Below, piece after piece: positions 1-6,795 of a stretch of DNA of 9,852 nt. The position numbers and the translations under genes are program-made. The notes beneath the pieces were generated by a model, which saw only the letters and a program-made list of their open reading frames with translations, searched no databases and was not told the DNA's origin. This DNA is from Rhodospirillales bacterium (GTDB lineage Bacteria; Pseudomonadota; Alphaproteobacteria; Rhodospirillales; 2-02-FULL-58-16), in the NCBI GenBank assembly GCA_021775195.1, contig JAJFIG010000194.1, positions 1 to 9,852 of the forward strand, read 5' to 3'. Within the stretch, counting starts at the first letter, position 1. Every line of letters begins with the position of its first letter.

Positions 1-841
1 GCACCGGCTCCATGCCCATGGCCCGGATATGGCCGAGGGCGTCGGCGAGCCGGCTCAGACCACCCGCTTTCATGAGCTTGAACTTGATGTAGGCGGCGGC
101 CTTCAACTCGGCGGCCCGGTCCACTTCCTCGAGGCCGTAGATGGATTCGTCCAGCATCATGGGCACGGGCGAAACCTCCGCGACGGCGACCGCCGAATCC
201 CAGTCGCCGGCGGCGCACGGCTGCTCGAAAAGCTCGATACCGGCGGGGTCGAGGCCGGCAACGAAACGCAGGGCATCATCGCGACCGTAACCCTGGTTGG
301 CGTCGAGGCGGATGGGAATCCGCCCGGCAACGGCCCGCTGGATGAGTTGGATTCGGGCGAGGTCGCGGTCAACGTCGAAACCGGCTTTGACCTTGAGGGT
401 TGTGTAGCCGGCCGCAATCAGGGCTTCGACCTCGGTCTCGACCTCCGCTGCCCCGCCGGCATGCACGAGCCCCAGCAGAGGCACGGCGGCGGGCGTCTCG
501 ACGTGGAGCAGGGGGTGATCCTCGAGCATCTCGACGGCCGTGGTCAACGCGGTGACGGTGAAGGGGGCAGCGGCAAAATGATTGGCCAGAAGATCCCCGG
601 CGTCGGCACCAGAAAGGCCGGCGATGGCGCCGGCCAGTCGGCAGGCCAGGCGCCAGCTTTCACCGATGGTCTCGTTTGTGTAACCGGTGAGGATGGTGGC
701 TTCGCCGAGGCCGGTCTGTCCGTCGGCACCGGTCGCGGCGACGATTACGGTGTCGAAGGCGCGAATCTCGCCCAGCGCCAGTACGTAGGGAACGGTCAGC
801 GGCAGGCGCAGGCGGTAAAGGGTCAGCCGATCGATACGCAT
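1..841 (-). CDS. Enolase-superfamily enzyme, mandelate racemase/muconate cycloisomerase type (C-terminus off window)
   Basis: The frame is open from ATG at 841 down to the left edge, giving 280 N-terminal residues of a protein that is normally about 350-380 long. An N-terminal capping domain (about 1-120) is followed by the start of the (beta/alpha)8 barrel. The catalytic set of the muconate-cycloisomerase subgroup is visible. KVK at 150-152 is the KxK base. Metal ligands are D180 (DAN), E206 (LFEQP) and D231 (LDES). K255 in KLMKAGG is the opposite base. This arrangement supports proton abstraction alpha to a carboxylate, as in cycloisomerases, dipeptide epimerases, N-acylamino-acid racemases and some dehydratases. 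The substrate-specifying C-terminal loops are outside the window, so no specific reaction is claimed. The gene lies 31 bases downstream of the stop of the 96-residue gene, presumably in the same operon. Its ribosome binding site is weak, which suggests translational coupling. Confidence 0.9.
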   Translation of the reverse strand, partial: MRIDRLTLYRLRLPLTVPYVLALGEIRAFDTVIVAATGADGQTGLGEATILTGYTNETIGESWRLACRLAGAIAGLSGADAGDLLANHFAAAPFTVTALTTAVEMLEDHPLLHVETPAAVPLLGLVHAGGAAEVETEVEALIAAGYTTLKVKAGFDVDRDLARIQLIQRAVAGRIPIRLDANQGYGRDDALRFVAGLDPAGIELFEQPCAAGDWDSAVAVAEVSPVPMMLDESIYGLEEVDRAAELKAAAYIKFKLMKAGGLSRLADALGHIRAMGMEPV

Positions 842-872
842 GGCGGCGGCGTTATCCGCCTGCCCGGGAGCT

Positions 873-1163
873 CTAGCTCTCCGCCGCACCGGCGGCGGCG
901 GCTTCCTCGGCGTCCTTCTTGAGGGCGCGGTTACGGTCGATCAGGGTCGTGACGACCTCGTGAATGCGTTCGTCGTTGGCGCCGAGGTGGATGAGGGCGA
1001 GGACGCCGACCTCGAGCATGCTGGCGGCGTAGACCTGCGGGCTGATGCCGTGTTGGCGGAACTTTTCGGCGGTTTCGCGGAGAACCAACTCCAGCTTCTC
1101 GAACTGCTCCTTGACCTGCTCGTCCGTCATTCCCTTGATTTTGGGTGTTTCCTCGGCACTCAT
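873..1163 (-). CDS. Small helical protein of unknown function (96 aa)
   Basis: I do not recognise this protein. It begins at ATG 1163 behind a clear GGAGG (1172-1176, 8-base spacing) and ends in TAG at 873-875. The sequence is rich in Glu, Lys, Leu and Ala and is probably almost entirely helical. A charged N-terminal helix (about 12-40) precedes a more hydrophobic central segment (about 45-62, YAASMLEVGVLALIHLG) and a charged, Ala-rich tail (about 75-96). The central segment contains Glu and His and is not convincingly transmembrane. The gene sits between the E1-like gene and the enolase-superfamily gene on the same strand, with gaps of 146 and 31 bases. A supporting or regulatory role for either enzyme is possible but unproven. 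The strong ribosome binding site and protein-like composition argue that the gene is real. Confidence 0.75.
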   Translation of the reverse strand: MSAEETPKIKGMTDEQVKEQFEKLELVLRETAEKFRQHGISPQVYAASMLEVGVLALIHLGANDERIHEVVTTLIDRNRALKKDAEEAAAAGAAES

Positions 1164-1309
1164 GACCTCGACCTCCGTTTCCGTTCACCGCCCCCGCGAA
1201 CCCGGGAATCTCCGGGCTGGGAATTGGACGCCATCAACGACCAAAACCCTTCCGATTGCAAGAGCTTTCATCTGAACCAGGCGAGGACGAACGAGGAGCG
1301 CCGCGACCC

Positions 1310-3694
1310 TCAGCGGCCCAATGCTTCGCCAGCGCGGAGGGCGGCCGAGAGAATGGCGTCGGCGTCGAGACCATAGGCCCTGTAGAGGTCGGGCACGTTG
1401 CCGCACTGGCCGAAATTCTCAACGCCCAGGGGCACGACGTGGTGGCCGTGGACCGAGCCCAGCCAGGAGAGAGTCAGGGGGTGGCCGTCGAGCACGGTGA
1501 CAAGGGTGGCGTCGCGGGCCAGCGGTGCCAACAGCCCCTCGATGTGGGACAGGGACGCCGAACCGTTGTGGCCGCGGCGGGCGGCGCGCCAGCCGCGGTA
1601 CATGCGATCGGCCGAAGTGATGGCCAGCAGGCCGGCGCCGGGTATGGATTCGCGCAGACGCTCGGCGGCCTCGGCGGCCTCGGCGGCAACGGAACCGGCG
1701 TAGACGATGACCACCCCGGTGTCCTCACCCGGCGGCGCCCGCCAATAACCCCCGGCGATGATGTCGTTACGATCCTGCTCGCTGAGGGTACGCTGGGGCT
1801 GGGCCAGGGGATGGGACGACAGGCGCAGGTAGACCGAACCGCCGTCGTCGGCCTGCATGTGGCTAAAGCCCCAGGCCATGATCTCGGCCAGTTCGTCGGC
1901 ATAGGCGGGCTCGAAGGATACCAGGCCGGGCTGGCCCATGCCGATGAGGGGAGTCGCCACGGACTGATGAGCACCACCCTCGGGCGCCAGGGTGATGCCC
2001 GAGGGAGTCGCCACCAGCATGAAGCGGGCATCCTGGTAACAGGCGTAGTTCAGGGCATCGAGGCCGCGGGCAATGAAGGGATCATAGAGGGTGCCGATGG
2101 GCAGCAGGCGGCGGCCGAAGATCGGGCCGGCGAGCCCGAGGGCGCCGAGGAGCAGGAACAGATTGTTCTCGGCAATGCCGAGCTCGACGTGCTGGCCGGA
2201 GCGGTCCTTGTCCCACTTCAGGGTCGAGAGCACGTGCTCCTCGCGGAAGACGTCGTTGGACTGGTAACGGCTGAACAGGCCGCGCTGATTGACCCAGCCT
2301 CCGAGGTTGGTGGAGACGGTGACATCGGGGGATGCGGTGACGATGGCGTCGGCCAGCGGCGTATCGCCACGGCCCAGGTCGTTGAGGATGCGCCCGAAGG
2401 CCTCCTGGGTGGACATGGTGTCGGTGATGCGGAGGGCGAATTCCTTGGGCACGGGAACGGCCGCGTTGGCGTGGCGCCGCCGTCCGCCGCGGTTGAAAGG
2501 TATGCCCTCCAAGAATGCCTCGAGGCGTCCGGAATTGATATCAAGGCCGGCGAAGCGGTCCCATTCGGCACCATCGGAAACCTTCATGCGGGCCTTGTAA
2601 TCGGCCATCTGATCGGGGCTCATGAGGCCCGAATGATTGTCCTTGTGGCCGGCCATGGGCAGGCCGTAACCCTTGACCGTGTAGGCGATGAAACAGGTGG
2701 GGGCGTCATCGTCGACGCTGTCGAAAGCCTCGAGCACGGTTTCCATGTCGTGGCCGGCAAGGTTGGTCATCAGGGCCTGCAGGGCGTCGTCGTCGTAGCC
2801 GTCGATAAGACCGGTGACCTCGGGCTCGCCGCCCAGGTCCTCGAGAATCCGCGCCCGCCACGCCGGGCCGCCCTGGAAGGTCAGGGCGCTGTAGAGCGAA
2901 TTGGGACAATCGTTGATCCAGCGCTTGAGCGCCTGACCGCCGGGAAGGGCGAAGGCCGCCTGCATCATCTTGCCGTACTTGAGGGTGATGACGTTCCAGC
3001 CGGCCATGCGGAACATACGGTCGATGTTGTAAAAGAGGCGGTCGTTGACGACGCTGTCCAGGCTCTGGCGGTTGTAGTCGATGATCCACCAGGTGTTGCG
3101 GAGATCGTGCTTCCAACCCTCAAGCAGGGCCTCGAAAACGTTGCCCTCGTCGATCTCGGCGTCGCCGACGATGGCGATCATGCGTGCCGGATCGTCACTG
3201 CGGGGGATGAACTCGCGGGCACGCAGATAATCCTGGGTCAGGGAGGCGAAGATGGTCTGGGCGGCGCCGAGGCCGACGGAACCGGTGGAGAAGTCGACAT
3301 CGTCGGTGTCCTTGGTGCGCGACGGGTAGGACTGGGCCCCGCCCATGGCGCGGAAGTTCGACATCATGTCCCGGGTCTGGCGGCCGAGCAGGTATTCGAT
3401 GGCATGAAAGACGGGGCTGGCGTGGGGCTTGACCGCGACCCGGTCGTGGGGCCTGAGGGTGTGAAAATAAAGGGCCGTCATGATGGTGGCGACCGAGGCG
3501 CAGGAAGCCTGGTGGCCGCCGATCTTGAGGCCGTCGACGTTGGGGCGGATGTGGTTGGCGTTATGGATCATCCACGACGACAGCCAGAGGACCTTGCGCT
3601 CGAACTGGCGCAGGCAGGCAAGTTGTTCCTCGGTATGGCCGGCGGATGGCGCGACCGGTGGCATGGCCGGGGCCAGGGACGACTCTGCATTCAT
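1310..3694 (-). CDS. Homodimeric 2-oxo-acid dehydrogenase E1 / transketolase-like ThDP enzyme
   Basis: This 794-residue cytosolic protein has the layout of single-chain E1 enzymes such as AceE and MdeB. The N-terminal pyrophosphate-binding domain carries the ThDP/Mg motif, from GDAE at 177-180 to YNRQ at 207-210. Conserved histidines occur at H61 (KIGGHQAS) and H91 (KPHASP). TVKGYGLPMAGHKDNHSG at 339-356 is another E1-type block. The Pyr domain carries VELGIAENN at 503-511, whose E509 aligns with the catalytic glutamate that activates the cofactor. A C-terminal transketolase domain follows. It is about 90 residues shorter than E. coli AceE and close to MdeB-type E1 or some proteins annotated simply as transketolase. 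The likely reaction is decarboxylation of a 2-oxo acid (pyruvate or 2-oxobutyrate). No E2 or E3 lies in the window, so a transketolase-like role remains open. ATG at 3694 is chosen because AAAGG lies 9 bases upstream. An Lrp-type regulator is divergent. Confidence 0.88.
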   Translation of the reverse strand: MNAESSLAPAMPPVAPSAGHTEEQLACLRQFERKVLWLSSWMIHNANHIRPNVDGLKIGGHQASCASVATIMTALYFHTLRPHDRVAVKPHASPVFHAIEYLLGRQTRDMMSNFRAMGGAQSYPSRTKDTDDVDFSTGSVGLGAAQTIFASLTQDYLRAREFIPRSDDPARMIAIVGDAEIDEGNVFEALLEGWKHDLRNTWWIIDYNRQSLDSVVNDRLFYNIDRMFRMAGWNVITLKYGKMMQAAFALPGGQALKRWINDCPNSLYSALTFQGGPAWRARILEDLGGEPEVTGLIDGYDDDALQALMTNLAGHDMETVLEAFDSVDDDAPTCFIAYTVKGYGLPMAGHKDNHSGLMSPDQMADYKARMKVSDGAEWDRFAGLDINSGRLEAFLEGIPFNRGGRRRHANAAVPVPKEFALRITDTMSTQEAFGRILNDLGRGDTPLADAIVTASPDVTVSTNLGGWVNQRGLFSRYQSNDVFREEHVLSTLKWDKDRSGQHVELGIAENNLFLLLGALGLAGPIFGRRLLPIGTLYDPFIARGLDALNYACYQDARFMLVATPSGITLAPEGGAHQSVATPLIGMGQPGLVSFEPAYADELAEIMAWGFSHMQADDGGSVYLRLSSHPLAQPQRTLSEQDRNDIIAGGYWRAPPGEDTGVVIVYAGSVAAEAAEAAERLRESIPGAGLLAITSADRMYRGWRAARRGHNGSASLSHIEGLLAPLARDATLVTVLDGHPLTLSWLGSVHGHHVVPLGVENFGQCGNVPDLYRAYGLDADAILSAALRAGEALGR

Positions 3695-3856
3695 GATATC
3701 GGGCCTTTGCTGGCGGGCATTCCGCGTTGCGCCATAATTGGCGTTTTCTAATTTTCCATTATATTTCCGGTCAGCGCGGAATTCCTTGCGTATAGACCCT
3801 ATAATACCTATATATTAGCAATATTTTTCCTATTTATGGGTAATTATAGGTATATC
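3695..3856. promoter_or_regulatory. Divergent promoter and probable operator region of the Lrp-type regulator and E1-like gene
   Basis: This is a strikingly AT-rich gap in a GC-rich window. On the minus strand a perfect TATAAT (3763-3758) would serve the E1-like gene, although I see no good -35 box. On the plus strand TTGCGT (3786-3791) lies upstream of TATAAT (3800-3805), TATATA (3809-3814) and TATATT (3811-3816); the spacing of 17 bases fits TATATA best. Inverted repeats are TATAG-acc-CTATA (3791-3803), TAATA-cctata-TATTA (3802-3817), CGCCA-taat-TGGCG (3730-3743), and a 9-base pair ATACCTATA (3804-3812) with TATAGGTAT (3845-3853). Lrp/AsnC proteins typically bind AT-rich, degenerate palindromes upstream of their own gene and the divergent target. 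The last arm overlaps the regulator's AGG Shine-Dalgarno, which suggests autorepression. Promoter assignments are inference. Confidence 0.6.
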
Positions 3857-4354
3857 ATGCCTCAACCCCGCCTCGATGCCATCGACCGCCGTATCCTCCG
3901 CCACCTGCAGGACAACGCCCGCATTTCCAATGTCGACCTGGCGGCCCGGGTCGGGGTTTCGCCGTCACCCTGCTGGCGCCGGGTGCGGGAGTTGGAAAAG
4001 GCGGGGGTGATCTCGGATTACGTTACCCTGGTGGACGCCGCCAGTGTCGGCCTGACGGTGAGCGTCTTCGTCAGCGTCAGCCTGGAAAGACAGGTGGAAC
4101 TGGCGCTGGAGGTGTTCCAGGACGCCATACGCGACCGCCCCGAGGTCATGGAATGCTACCTGATGACCGGCGAGGCGGACTATCTGCTCAGGGTCGTGGT
4201 CCCCGACCTGATGGCGTACGAACGCTTCCTCATGGACCACCTGACCCGGGTCCCGGGCATCGCTTCGATCAAGTCGAGCTTCGCCCTCAAGCAGGTCAAA
4301 TACCGCACCGCACTGCCCCTGGACGACGACGTCGACGCCGATGCGGCGGAATGA
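3857..4354 (+). CDS. Lrp/AsnC family transcriptional regulator
   Basis: The 165-residue protein has the standard length and layout of the family. An N-terminal winged helix-turn-helix (about 6-55) begins [13 protein letters not shown] and has the recognition-helix signature [15 protein letters not shown] (32-46). A C-terminal RAM effector-binding domain (about 65-150) contains the conserved [11 protein letters not shown] block (101-111). Such regulators form dimers to octamers and sense amino acids or related metabolites. I chose ATG at 3857 over the in-frame ATG at 3836. The later start has AGG 6 bases upstream and gives the usual short lead into the helix-turn-helix, while the earlier one has no ribosome binding site. 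It is divergent from the E1-like gene, which is the most probable target. P. putida MdeR, an Lrp-type protein divergent from mdeAB, is the closest arrangement I know. The gene converges with the cupin gene; the 27-base gap shows no clear terminator. Confidence 0.93.
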   Translation: MPQPRLDAIDRRILRHLQDNARISNVDLAARVGVSPSPCWRRVRELEKAGVISDYVTLVDAASVGLTVSVFVSVSLERQVELALEVFQDAIRDRPEVMECYLMTGEADYLLRVVVPDLMAYERFLMDHLTRVPGIASIKSSFALKQVKYRTALPLDDDVDADAAE

Positions 4355-4381
4355 CCGCGGCGGCGGCCCGGTAGCCGGACG

Positions 4382-4708
4382 TCAGCTCTCGACCGGTATG
4401 TAATCGTAAGCACCGACACCCTGAACGATGAGGAAGCGGCAGCGTCCGCCGCCCTTTCCCGCCACCCGGTGGGGTGTCCCGGGGGGCACACTCAGTGTGT
4501 CGCCCGCGCCAAGGTCGTGATCGCCGGTCTTGGCCTGCACGACCATGGGTCCCTCGAGGCAGGCGAAGGTGTCGGCAATGTTGGTGTGAAAATGCCAGGG
4601 CACCTCCTCGCCCTCGGCCAGGGTCAAGATCTGGACACGGAGGTCCGGGACCTCAGCAATCATCTGCCGGTCCTCGATGACGTAACGCTGGTTTTTGGGG
4701 ATTGTCAT
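4382..4708 (-). CDS. Small single-domain cupin
   Basis: The 108-residue protein is a single cupin_2 beta-barrel. Motif 1 is read as WHFHTNIAD: metal ligands H39 and H41, with Asp46 where the family usually has Glu, then G53 at the expected spacing. Motif 2 is GDTLSVPPGTPH with H80 as the last ligand. The three histidines suggest a metal-binding protein, but small cupins range from isomerases and dioxygenases to simple binding proteins, so no reaction is claimed. ATG at 4708 has GAGG 7 bases upstream. It is the last gene of the minus-strand CoA-transferase/lyase/PLP-enzyme set, 52 bases after the PLP enzyme's stop. A helper role in the same pathway is plausible, for instance isomerising or sequestering an intermediate. 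Confidence 0.88.
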   Translation of the reverse strand: MTIPKNQRYVIEDRQMIAEVPDLRVQILTLAEGEEVPWHFHTNIADTFACLEGPMVVQAKTGDHDLGAGDTLSVPPGTPHRVAGKGGGRCRFLIVQGVGAYDYIPVES

Positions 4709-4760
4709 TTTGCGGCCTCGAAATCAACGAATTGCGTGGAGATGCCTGGAAAGCCTGGTT

Positions 4761-5780
4761 TCACGCCTCGTCGGGGGCGAAGAGGCTGCGGTAGGCGAAA
4801 AGCGCCGGGGTGCCCCCGGTATGGAGGAAAACCACGGTGGCATCGGCGTCGAACTCACAGGTACGCACCAGGCCGATGAGGCCGGCCATGGCCTTGCCGG
4901 TGTAGACGGGGTCGAGCAACAGGCCCTCGCGCCCGGCGGTCATGGTCACGGCCTCCATCATGCCCGGCGTCGGCTGGCCGTAGCCGGGACCGAAATAGTC
5001 GTCGGTGACCCAGACGTCGTCGGCATCGATGACGTCCGGTTGCCCGATCAGTTCGGCGGTCATGCGGGCGCGCTTGAGGACCCTCTCGGCCTGGGAGGCG
5101 GCGTCGCGGCGGATGCAGATGCCCATCACCCGGACCGGGCTGCCGGCGGCGCGAAGGCCGGCCAGCATGCCGGCATGGGTGCCGGCGCTGCCGCTGGGAA
5201 GGACGACGGCATCGATGGTAACGCCCTGCTCCGCCGCCTGGCCAAGCAGCTCGCCGGCGGCGTCGACGTAGCCCAAGGCCCCGAGGGGTGGATGGTCGGG
5301 ACCGAGATGAATGACATAGGGGCGGCCGCCCCGGGTCCGTACATCGTCGGCCATGCGCTCCAGGTTGTCGTCGGCCCCCTCTTCGCTCCCGCCCTCGGTA
5401 TAGGGGTGGAGGCGGGCACCGAAGAGGCGCTGCAGGAGGGCGTTGCCCGAGGTCATGTATTCGGGGTCGCGGCCGTGCGCCAGGTTTTCCACCTGGAGCT
5501 CGCAGGCAAGGCCGAAGCGGGCGGCGGCGGCGGCGGTGACACGGGCGTGGTTGGACTGCACGGCGCCGCTGGTGATCAGGGTGTCGGCGCCTTTGTCCAG
5601 GGCGTCGCCGACGTAGAACTCGGCCTGGCGCACCTTGTTGCCGCCCATGGCAAAGCCCGTGCAGTCGTCGCGCTTGACCATGAGGCGTGGCCCGCCGAGG
5701 TCGCGGGTCAGGTTGGCCATGTCCTCCAAGGGCGTCGGGACTTGGGCCAAGGACACGCGGGGGAATTGGGAAACGGGCAC
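4761..5780 (-). CDS. PLP-dependent D-cysteine desulfhydrase / ACC deaminase family enzyme
   Basis: The protein has 339 residues in a tryptophan-synthase-beta (type II) PLP fold. KRDDCTGFAMGGNKVRQAE (36-54) contains the Schiff-base lysine K49. GAVQSNHAR (72-80) gives the S76-N77-H78 loop that binds the substrate carboxylate. PSGSAGTHAG is the phosphate-binding loop. LLDPVYTGKAMAGL near the C-terminus has Thr after the conserved Tyr; ACC deaminases have Glu there, so desulfhydrase-type chemistry is favoured. D-cysteine desulfhydrases release pyruvate, ammonia and sulfide; the homologous L-cysteate sulfo-lyase CuyA releases sulfite instead. The start is GTG at 5780, 7 bases behind a strong AAGGAGG (5788-5794). 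The longer frame from ATG 5852 would overlap the lyase gene and adds a low-complexity leader. The gene follows the lyase stop by 22 bases, so co-transcription is very likely. Confidence 0.9.
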   Translation of the reverse strand: MPVSQFPRVSLAQVPTPLEDMANLTRDLGGPRLMVKRDDCTGFAMGGNKVRQAEFYVGDALDKGADTLITSGAVQSNHARVTAAAAARFGLACELQVENLAHGRDPEYMTSGNALLQRLFGARLHPYTEGGSEEGADDNLERMADDVRTRGGRPYVIHLGPDHPPLGALGYVDAAGELLGQAAEQGVTIDAVVLPSGSAGTHAGMLAGLRAAGSPVRVMGICIRRDAASQAERVLKRARMTAELIGQPDVIDADDVWVTDDYFGPGYGQPTPGMMEAVTMTAGREGLLLDPVYTGKAMAGLIGLVRTCEFDADATVVFLHTGGTPALFAYRSLFAPDEA

Positions 5781-5787
5781 AGGCGAT

Positions 5788-5794
5788 CCTCCTT
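5788..5794 (-). promoter_or_regulatory. Strong Shine-Dalgarno fixing the GTG start of the PLP enzyme
   Basis: AAGGAGG reads on the minus strand 7 bases before GTG 5780-5778. It lies in the 22-base gap after the lyase stop. This decides for the GTG start rather than the in-frame ATG at 5852, which would overlap the lyase gene. Confidence 0.85.
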
Positions 5795-5802
5795 CGATGA
5801 CG

Positions 5803-6717
5803 TTATTCGGTCTTTCCCGTCTCGCGGGCCTCGATGACGGCGTTGCGGGCAAGCAAGCGGCGGGCGCGTTCGGCGACGGGGACGTCGATCATCCTGCCGT
5901 CCATGGCGATGGCGCCGGTGCCGGCGGCCTCGGCGGCCTCGTAGGCCGAGACGATGCGGCGGGCACGGTCGACCTCGCCGGCGCCGGGGGTCATCTCCTC
6001 GTTGAGGATGTCGACGCCGCTGGGGTGGATGCAGGACGCGCCCTCGAAGCCGAAGCGGCGCGAGCGCCGGACCATGGCACGGAAGGCCTCGCGGTCGCGG
6101 TAGTCGGCGACGGTGCCGATAAACCCTAAGGGCATGACCCCGGCGGCGCGGGCGGCCATCAGGCATTGCAGCTTGGGCAGGTAAAGGGTCTCGGCGTCAG
6201 GGACCATACCGGCATTGAGGGCGAAGTCCTCGCCGCCCAGGACCAGGGCGGCGACCCGGGGATGGGCGCCGGCGATGTCCTCGGCGCGGGCCAGCGCCGC
6301 CGGTGATTCGATCATCCCAATGAAAAGGACCGACCCCGCCGCCATGCCGCGTTCCGCTTCGAGCTCGGCAACGGCGGCCGCAAGCAGGCGAATGTGGTCA
6401 GGGCCGTCGGCCTTGGTGATCATGAGGGCACGGACGGCAGGAATGACGGCGGCCTCGAGGTCGCGGACGGCGGCACGGAGCGGGCTGTTGATGCGGACCA
6501 CGACATCGGCGCCCCCCTGCCCCGCCGCGGCGGCCGACTCGGCGAGCATGGCCCTGGCACCATCGCGTTCGGCCGGGGGCACGCTGTCCTCGAGGTCGAG
6601 GGTGATGGCGTCGGCGTTGCGCGTATGGGCCTTGGCGATGAAGCGCTTGTTGTTGGCGGGCACGTAAAGCAGAGAGCGCCAGACGGGGGTGTCGGATGAC
6701 GATTTCGCGGTGGTCAT
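5803..6717 (-). CDS. HpcH/HpaI aldolase - citrate lyase beta-subunit (CitE)-like acyl-CoA lyase
   Basis: The 304-residue protein is full length for the CitE-like family. Motifs in order are RSLLYVPANNKRF (14-26), DAITLDLEDSVPPAER (36-51), the substrate-binding arginine R75 in VRIN, ITKADGPDHI (100-109), the metal ligand E137 in GMIESPA, the second ligand D164 in LGGEDFALNAG, and the C-terminal GASCIHPSGVDI block. Stand-alone relatives cleave or form carbon-carbon bonds of malyl-CoA, beta-methylmalyl-CoA or citramalyl-CoA, yielding acetyl- or propionyl-CoA plus glyoxylate or pyruvate. No alpha or gamma citrate lyase subunits are nearby, so true citrate lyase is unlikely. ATG at 6717 is supported by AAGGAGG (6724-6730) at 6-base spacing. 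The CoA-transferase lies 78 bases upstream on the same strand and could supply the CoA thioester. The exact substrate is unknown. Confidence 0.92.
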   Translation of the reverse strand: MTTAKSSSDTPVWRSLLYVPANNKRFIAKAHTRNADAITLDLEDSVPPAERDGARAMLAESAAAAGQGGADVVVRINSPLRAAVRDLEAAVIPAVRALMITKADGPDHIRLLAAAVAELEAERGMAAGSVLFIGMIESPAALARAEDIAGAHPRVAALVLGGEDFALNAGMVPDAETLYLPKLQCLMAARAAGVMPLGFIGTVADYRDREAFRAMVRRSRRFGFEGASCIHPSGVDILNEEMTPGAGEVDRARRIVSAYEAAEAAGTGAIAMDGRMIDVPVAERARRLLARNAVIEARETGKTE

Positions 6718-6723
6718 GGCACG

Positions 6724-6730
6724 CCTCCTT
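6724..6730 (-). promoter_or_regulatory. Strong Shine-Dalgarno of the CitE-like lyase
   Basis: AAGGAGG reads on the minus strand 6 bases before ATG 6717. The 78-base gap upstream to the CoA-transferase stop shows no clear terminator or new promoter, consistent with read-through from the CoA-transferase gene. Confidence 0.8.
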
Positions 6731-6795
6731 GTCGCTGTCGGGCAGTGTCCCCGGAGATACGCCCGGATCCCTATGAGATAGTCGCCAAAACCGGT

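Noticed and set aside
29..922. A 297-codon plus-strand open frame at the left edge
   Set aside because: The opposite strand encodes an enolase-superfamily enzyme with every catalytic residue; the plus-strand translation is Gly-rich with no motifs.
1201..1216. CCCGG...CCGGG inverted repeat after the E1-like gene as a terminator
   Set aside because: The stem is only 5 bases, there is no T-run, and the next same-strand gene follows closely.
1655..1692. Tandem GGCGGCCTC-like repeats
   Set aside because: They encode an Ala-Ala-Glu run in a surface helix of the E1-like protein and look like simple codon repetition rather than a functional DNA repeat.
1256..3751. An 831-codon open frame on the plus strand across the E1-like gene
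   Set aside because: It is exactly antisense to a gene with clear catalytic motifs. The translation is Gly/Val/Asp-rich with no recognisable domain, as expected from high GC at third codon positions.
4355..4381. GC-rich spacer between the convergent regulator and cupin genes as a bidirectional terminator
   Set aside because: I could not find a convincing stem with a T-run in either direction.
4695..5837. A 380-codon plus-strand open frame over the PLP enzyme gene
   Set aside because: It is antisense to a motif-rich enzyme and its translation is low-complexity Gly/Ala/Val without family features.
5781..5852. N-terminal extension of the PLP enzyme to an upstream ATG
   Set aside because: A strong AAGGAGG directly precedes the GTG at 5780, and the extension would overlap the lyase gene and add an atypical leader.
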